Assembly: GCA_030847615.1 (NCBI GenBank)
Contig: JAUMIR010000001.1
Span: forward strand, 166,567,001 to 166,631,000
DNA: 64,000 nucleotides
Origin: Gambelia wislizenii
Lineage: Eukaryota; Chordata; Lepidosauria; Squamata; Crotaphytidae
Reading direction: 5' to 3'
Part shown: piece by piece, positions 58,118 through 64,000 of the stretch
How the letters are laid out: every line of letters starts with the position of its first letter
Numbering within the stretch: the stretch's first letter is position 1
Made by a program: the position numbers and the translations under genes
The notes under the pieces: model-generated
The model's database searches: none
The model's input: only the letters and a program-made list of their open reading frames with translations
What the model was told of the DNA's origin: nothing

Positions 58118-58932
58118 ATAAACCAAATTCACACTACACAAATAATCCAGTTTGAAACTGGATTATTTCCCATGACTCCTTCCAATAAAATCTTGGGATT
58201 TGTAGTTTGGTGAGGCACCAGCTCTCTGGCAAAGCAGGCTAAAGACCTTGGGCCCATCTATATGAGGGGGGGGGAATGGACTACCTTGCAGTAATGGCGT
58301 TTTGCAGCAGCAGCGACATGTCTTAATGGTACTTTTGGCCCCAGAAGCCCCCAGAAGCTTTGCATGCCAGATGGCAATTGTGAGTGATTTACTTGTGTTA
58401 GTTCTTTGCTGCCACCAAACTTTTAAAAAAAAGTCATCTAAGGTGCACTGGAGCGATATAGTGATTTTTTTGAATTAAAAATGCAACAAAACAAAAAAAA
58501 GAAAAACTACCTCATTTATCGCCTTAGCGATTGCTTAAGGTGAAAATCCAACATGGCAGCAACAGATGTTTGCCCTGTTAGCAAGCTCTCCCCCTGCACT
58601 CATCCAGCCATCAGTTTTGTGCTTCTTCTCATAAGGGGGAGCAGAAATGTGCACCCCCTTGCTGTTTTTTTTTAAAAAAATCTATAGGAAAAGTTGCAAA
58701 GGCTTTCCCTGTGTTGTTTTTGCCATTTTGCCCCCCCCATCCTTCCAAATACTGTGGACTGATGTGGGATCCCATTTAGACAGATAGGATTCCCAGCGAA
58801 TTCCACCAGGGTTATTTTGACCTTTTAGACAACCCCCTTGTCAAGCTACCAATCCCAAGATCCCATAGGAAGGAGCTATGGCAAACCATCCACTTTGAAT
58901 CTGGACTATTTGTGTAGTGTGGATTTGGCTTT
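58118..58932. mobile_element. Palindromic MITE interrupted by a younger element
   Basis: Left half 58118-58250 (acacaaataatccagtttga) and right half 58838-58932 (aatctggactatttgtgtag) form the inverted ends of the 15905-16145 family. The interruption is 58251-58837. Confidence 0.8.
58251..58837. mobile_element. Non-autonomous DNA transposon nested in a MITE
   Basis: Left end ggcccatctatatgagg; right end's complement gggggttgtctaaaagg. TTG (or CTTG) is duplicated at 58248-58250 and 58838-58840. Comparison with the uninterrupted MITE at 1822-2030 shows a single equivalent of this site. Same family as 56846-57280. Confidence 0.8.
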
Positions 58933-60590
58933 AAGGCTCCTTCTGAGGCTCTTTCCCTCCAGGCTGCTGGCTCCCCTCAGAGCGCTACAGCTGGAAGAGT
59001 TCCGAAGGGAACTGGCAAGAAGGAAGCAGGAGGAGAGCGGGGCGTGTAAGAAAGAGTGGGAGAGCACCGAAGCTTCTCTTCCTTTTCCTATTGGCTCAGG
59101 CCAAGGGGACTCTTCGTGCTCGGGACGCCTCATTGGCTAACTTTCTCCGTTCCACGGGAGCTAATTGGAGGAGACGCAGCAGGGCGAGGATGGAATCCCG
59201 GGCGAGGGGCGCAAAGCGGGAGTAAGGAGCGAGCAAGCCAGCCGCAGCAGCCCCCGGGGGTGGAGGTGGAGGAGGAGGAGGCGTCGCCACTGCTGCTCCC
59301 ACCGGCTACCTGCAGGTGGGGGGCCCTTTAGCAGAGCCCGTGCAAGCCCGCGCATGCTCGCAAGTGCCGGCAAGAAAGGAGGAGGAAGGCAGGCGGGAGT
59401 GTGTGTGTGTGTGTTGTTCCTTCTTTACTTTCCGGGCAGAGCTCCACTCTGAGGGAGACTTTTGCAACTGGGCGCTGCAGCTGTCAAAAGAGGAAAAAGG
59501 AGTGGGTGGGTTGGAGAAGAAGAAGAAGGGAAGCCCAAGCAGCAACATGGCGAGGCGTTGCAAGCAGCAACACACACACACACAGAGACCGAAGGGGCCA
59601 GAGAGAGAGAAGAGGTGGAGCCTGAGGTGACCTTGTTCCCTTCCCGTCCCTGGGGGAAGGAAAAGGCAGGCAGGCAGCGAAGGGCGGCCGCGGTGGGAAG
59701 GACAAAGCCGGCCGAGCAACGGGCTCCCAGGAGGGGAGAAGCGAGGAGGAGGAGCGGAGGGAGAGTTTCTCCCGCGCACTTACTTCTTCGCCGGCCCGGA
59801 GGAGAGGAGAGGCCGCTACACGTGATGCTCAAGGCGTCACTTCGGAGTAGGTTTTGCACGACAGCAGATGCTAACCCGAGGAGGAGGACGGGTTCCCTTA
59901 TTCTACTCCCAGGCAGCAGTTCGTGCTCAGGGGGAGAAAGGGGGGGGGTAGAGAAAAACTCAGCTCAACTTTAAATAGATTTTCCTTGGGTTTTTTTTCC
60001 CCCGAGGTGAGTTTAGAAATCAACTCTTCCACAATACGGCCAGGGAAAAAAATCCCAAGGAAAATCTAGGGATGCGGGTGGTGAAAGAAAGCCTTGGACT
60101 TCCCATTCAACTTTGCCTCCCTGCGTGGGAGAAGAAGGGAATCAGGGGAGCCCTGGCAAGGAGTAAAGCGGGGTGGGTGGGTATAGACTCTAGATTTTCC
60201 TTGGGCTTTCCCCCCCCCTCCCCCGGGCTGTGGATGCCGGCTGTGAAAGCCTTCAGAAGGCAGCGGCCCCCTTGGCTGGCTCCCTCCGTCTCTCTTTCCG
60301 CCACCCTCTTCCCCCTCCTCTCCGGGTCTTCTTGCGGCTGCCTTGGCTGCCCTTCCTTTCGTAGAGGGAAAAAGGCTTGAAGGGGTGGGAAAGTGGGGAA
60401 GGGTCCCCTGCCCGGCTGCCTCAGACGGGGGTGGGGAGATAGCCCAATGCTCCACGCCTTCTTACTTGCTTTGCCCCGGGAGAAGCGGCTCCCCAGGTCT
60501 CTGGCAAGGTTTGGCGAGACGCGGACGGGCTGCCTTACCAGGGGTGGCGGGAAAGTGGGAACCCCTCACTTAAGAAGAAAAAAAAAACCT
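58900..60590. promoter_or_regulatory. CpG island, likely promoter of an unidentified gene
   Basis: The region is GC-rich with many CpGs, in contrast to the CpG-poor flanks. Three inverted CCAAT boxes lie close together: attgg at about 59089, 59132 and 59164. No TATA box is seen. These are the hallmarks of a broad vertebrate promoter. The direction of transcription is not proven; the donor at 60006 favours +. I found no recognisable protein in any frame here. Confidence 0.7.
59165..60005 (+). other. Putative untranslated first exon ending at a strong donor
   Basis: cccgag|GTGAGT at 60006 is an excellent splice donor and lies within the CpG island. In-frame stops before it argue that the exon is largely 5' UTR. 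The start (about 59165) is a guess from the CCAAT boxes. The gene is not identified because its coding exons would lie beyond 64000. Confidence 0.4.
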
Positions 60591-63500
60591 CCATAAATTC
60601 TAGCCGTCTTCTAATTGTGCCATTTTATCTTTGCCTTGTCCTTCTCCCCCCCCCCAGCCTCTAATCCAGCTTTTCTCAACCCTTTCCCCTCCTAGTGGGA
60701 ACCCTTGAAACAATGTTCAGGTCTGCCTAAAAATTATTATTATATCTACAGCTCAAAAAGGAAAAAAAAAGTGGTTTTTTTCTCCCTCCAATCTCTATCT
60801 CACTGAACCCCTCCCTAGCAACCTCTTGTGGATCCCTGGCTAAGCAACCCTGGTCTAACCCCTCTGCCCACCTTGTGTCAAAAACAGGAGCTGGGTAGGC
60901 AAGCAGGTGGTGGCAGAGGAGAGGCCAAGAGATTAGGAAGGCATGGGACAGATGCCCACTTCCAGAGAAGCAGGTGAAGGGGGAAAGGGGCCAACTGGCT
61001 ATAGCCTGATTTTTCCTTCTTTGCTTTTGTTCCAGGAAGGGGATGAACAATCTCATGCACACTCTTTGAGGACCTAGAGGCATAAAATGGCTCAGGTGTG
61101 TAGCTGTAGCAACAGGTATTTTTTGTGTGTAAAGGCTGGGTGGCTTGCACTAATTCAACTTTTTTTCCTCTGCGTGTATGTGTGTGTGTGTTCATATATC
61201 ACTAGGATCAACCTGAGTTGTAGGCAAAGGGCAGCCTATATGGGCTTAGTGTTAAGGAAGGCCCACTGAGTTAGTGCTTACTCCTGAAGAAATACCCATT
61301 TAAGATTGGGGCTGAAGGCTGACTTTTTGTACCCTTGGGGTGTTGGGAAGGTAATATTCCTCAGCTGAGCTTGTGAGTTAAGGGTTTACATGCAGCAGCA
61401 AGGGCTGACAAGGACAAATTCAGCTGAAAATGGTATATTTGTTTTATGTTGAAGCACATTCAGTGTTTTGAAAGTATTAAAAATAGGGCTTTTATGTTGC
61501 TTTTTAGAAATATATTTAGTCATTTCTGTATTACTGTAATTTTAAGATTTAGCTAATCCAGTGGTACAACATGCGTGTTTTTGTATATATGTAAAAAGGA
61601 CTAAAACTTTTCCTAAGTCAGAATTGTAACTGAGATTGTATGGTTCCTCACCTTCCAAAGATCAAAATAATGAATCTGTTTTAAAGAAATCCTTAACACC
61701 ACAGAGAACTGTTAACATCTTGTTATGTATTGGTTGACCTTGGGAGTTGATCTAATGGGTTTTCAGACTTCAGAGGCTACTCAGATTCATTATTCACTTT
61801 GAGGATTTGGAGTCTGTCCTTGTAAAAGCACAGAAATAGTTTTTTAAAATCTTTTTGTCTATCAACAAATAGATACTCTAGTAGAAATCCCAGCAGCTGC
61901 TAAAGTATTCTTCCTTTAATGCACTACCACAGTTAAACTCCAATAATTTTTTCCAGCCCATCTGAGTTTTACCTCCTACTCCAAAAGTGTCTTTGCTTAG
62001 GCTATACAGATAAAAGTGTACTGTATCTTACTGCTTGCAGTAGCATTGTGAAGATTTTGGTTAGTGTTGTGAATGTAATGCATTAATTAAGGGATCATGT
62101 GGTGGGCTTAACACCTGGCACATGAGATGAAAAGTGCTGAAATAAATGAAGCACTTCCTGAGAAGTTGGTTTGACTAACCCAAACCAAAAAATATCTTCA
62201 TAGCCGAGGGTTTTTTTCTTTCCCCAAAGTGCGTGGTCTGTGATATTGAAAAAATTGTGCTGTTTTAAATTTCTTTACACAGATGCTAATTCTCCAGCAA
62301 GCCTAGTGAAAGGAATCTTTAATCCCTTTGGGGGTTGGTATAAAACAGTTGGTCTCCTATTTGATTAAACCCAACCCGTAAGACAGTTTTAGCAGGATTC
62401 TAGCCAATAGTATAAATGCTAATTACTCTTTTGCAGAAAACCCTTGTGTGTTCTGTATGTACATACACATACACAAATCATGTTTGTGGAATTCTACAGT
62501 ACAGCTAGCCTTACAGGGTTTCAGGATGCCTGTTGCACACTGGCCAGACTTTGGAAGACTTTCTCTGTCCCCCTCGAAAAAGTGTTGACATTTAATTGAC
62601 CTTTGAAGGCTTGTTCTGTTAATCATACTCAGAGCACTAAAGCTATGGTTGACTGATCTGGTGTTCTTCCATTTAGTCGTGTTCAGCATATAAATTCTGC
62701 AGCATAATTGCTACTTATTGAGCAAGAGTTTCTTTTCTTTTCTGAAAATGGGAGAGACTTTCTTTGCCTCAGGCAGAGCACTTGTAAGAGTTCTGATTCA
62801 AAATGCTTTCCTATCATTAGTTGGAGGGTGTGGCTTCTAGTCAGGAAAGCAATGGAAATACTTGTGTGCTTAAACTGCTTTTTTTAATGCTTCCGTGAGC
62901 AGTTTGCAGTAGTTCCATGGATAACCTTGAAAGTTCTCTGCCTCCTATAAGCTGAAGCACATGTTCTTGAAAAACATGATCTATAGTCTTTACAGTTTAT
63001 TTTCCTGGCATGCTTAATGCTGTAGATAACATCCTGCATTAAAGGCTGTTGGAAAATGTATTTACACTAAATTCCACAACCAATATATTTAGTGTAATTA
63101 ATTTACAGTAAATTCTGAAACTATTATAAAAGTAAAGGTCTTGCTTTTACTTGCAGACACCTGCTTGCACTATTGGGGCTGTATCTTGTACGGGACCTGC
63201 CAAAAACATGTGCAAACATAGGTCTTTCTCTCTTTCTTTTGTGGGTGTGGGGGGAGGATAGCTACTGAACCAGTTAACTTAGATCAGTTGTTTTCTAAAC
63301 ACAGAACTTGTACCTGGAGTACTCGTCCTTTACTTTTTTATATATTTGGAACTTGCATTTTTCTCATTGCAGGACAATTTGTTCACATACCTTTTATTTT
63401 TAGTGGAATCTTAAACACACACACACACAACACAAAGGGTGGAGACAAACTTGAAGGCAGTTTCCAAACTCAGGTTTTGTTTGCATGACTGGGACTCTTA

Positions 63501-64000
63501 ATGGGGCCATGGGCTAATCATTTAGACACTTAGGTGTAGATAGATATGCACAGATTTTAAGAGGTGTATGGTACCAGTAATATAGATAACTTCAAGATAC
63601 AGGCATCCCCTGCTTATTTGTCAGGTTAGGGAGCAGAGTACTGTGGCTAACTGGAAATCATTGAAATGTGAAACCCAAGTCACACTCCCCCCTGACTTTA
63701 ACTTTACCTTAGAGATAGGAAAGAGGTAGCCCTCAGTTGGATTACAGTACAACTCTCCTCATTCCTCACCAATGGCTGTGATCGCAGGGACTCACGGGAG
63801 TCACCAGAATTGCAGTCCAATAACATCTACAGAGCCACTGGCACCACCCTTCTCCTTTTTGGGTGCTCTCCACCAGCCACTTTGGCTGCCACTAAGTTTT
63901 CCTCGTATTGTACAAAAGGTGAAGTGGGACTTGTGTTTTTCCCCTCAGGAGACCATAAGGCCACCTCCTCCTCTGCTGTTGCTTCTGGGACTGGGCTTGC
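60006..64000 (+). other. Probable first intron of the unidentified gene
   Basis: The sequence after the donor is first GC-rich, then AT-rich with CA/TG runs (about 61175-61191, 63416-63429). A degraded Tigger-like MITE start lies at about 63600 (caggcatcccctgcttattt after TA) and a small palindromic MITE at about 63755-63845. No coding exon was recognised. Confidence 0.4.

Noticed and set aside
59306..59974. Several long frames on both strands in the CpG island
   Set aside because: They are Arg/Gly/Pro/Glu-rich, overlap each other on both strands and contain runs from (GT)n and (CA)n tracts. GC-rich DNA lacks stop codons by composition. No domain is recognisable.
63925..63960. Possible splice acceptor (tttttcccctcag) near the window end
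   Set aside because: The following sequence gives no recognisable exon and the window ends too soon to test it. It also lies next to a degraded MITE.

Overview
This is a vertebrate nuclear window, most probably from a squamate reptile (lizard or snake). The evidence is a split gene with ordinary vertebrate splice signals, low gene density, and a repeat set seen together in squamates: CR1 and CR1/L2-like LINEs, a Bov-B/RTE-like LINE, a DIRS-type tyrosine-recombinase retrotransposon, tRNA-derived SINEs, Tigger-like TA-flanked MITEs and hAT/Harbinger-like MITEs. Species cannot be read from the sequence alone. Almost all open reading frames longer than 60 codons here are chance frames or decayed transposon frames.

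The only host protein gene recognised is ASRGL1 (isoaspartyl peptidase/L-asparaginase) on the + strand. Its last four coding exons are 7944-8098, 10296-10414, 12983-13093 and 20960-21189. They splice in frame into about 204 residues, including the Gly-Thr self-cleavage site and the other active-site motifs. The first third of the protein was not found, so its exons presumably lie upstream of base 1. The intron after exon 7944-8098 appears to use a GC donor (GCAAGT), because a normal GT donor four bases downstream breaks the frame.

Layout: 1-7943 is ASRGL1 intron holding a 5'-to-3' decayed CR1/L2-like LINE (about 3345-6875). 8099-20959 are introns loaded with MITEs, an antisense Bov-B-like LINE split by a small DIRS-like element, and a SINE. 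21190-22000 is 3' UTR and flank. 22655-27940 is a decayed DIRS retrotransposon interrupted by a 1170-bp Harbinger-like element with a 3-bp target duplication. 28-43 kb is intergenic DNA with MITEs, a CR1 3' end and a SINE. 43.3-45.9 kb holds three pieces of one LINE family. 48.2-58.9 kb is dominated by non-autonomous DNA transposons. 59.0-60.6 kb is a CpG-rich region, probably a promoter with an untranslated first exon of an unidentified gene, followed by apparent intron to the window end.

No prokaryote-like operon, CRISPR array or defence system is present. The observations most worth checking are the GC-AG intron, the DIRS elements (including a small derivative with inverted termini), the families of non-autonomous elements with short target duplications, and the orphan CpG island.
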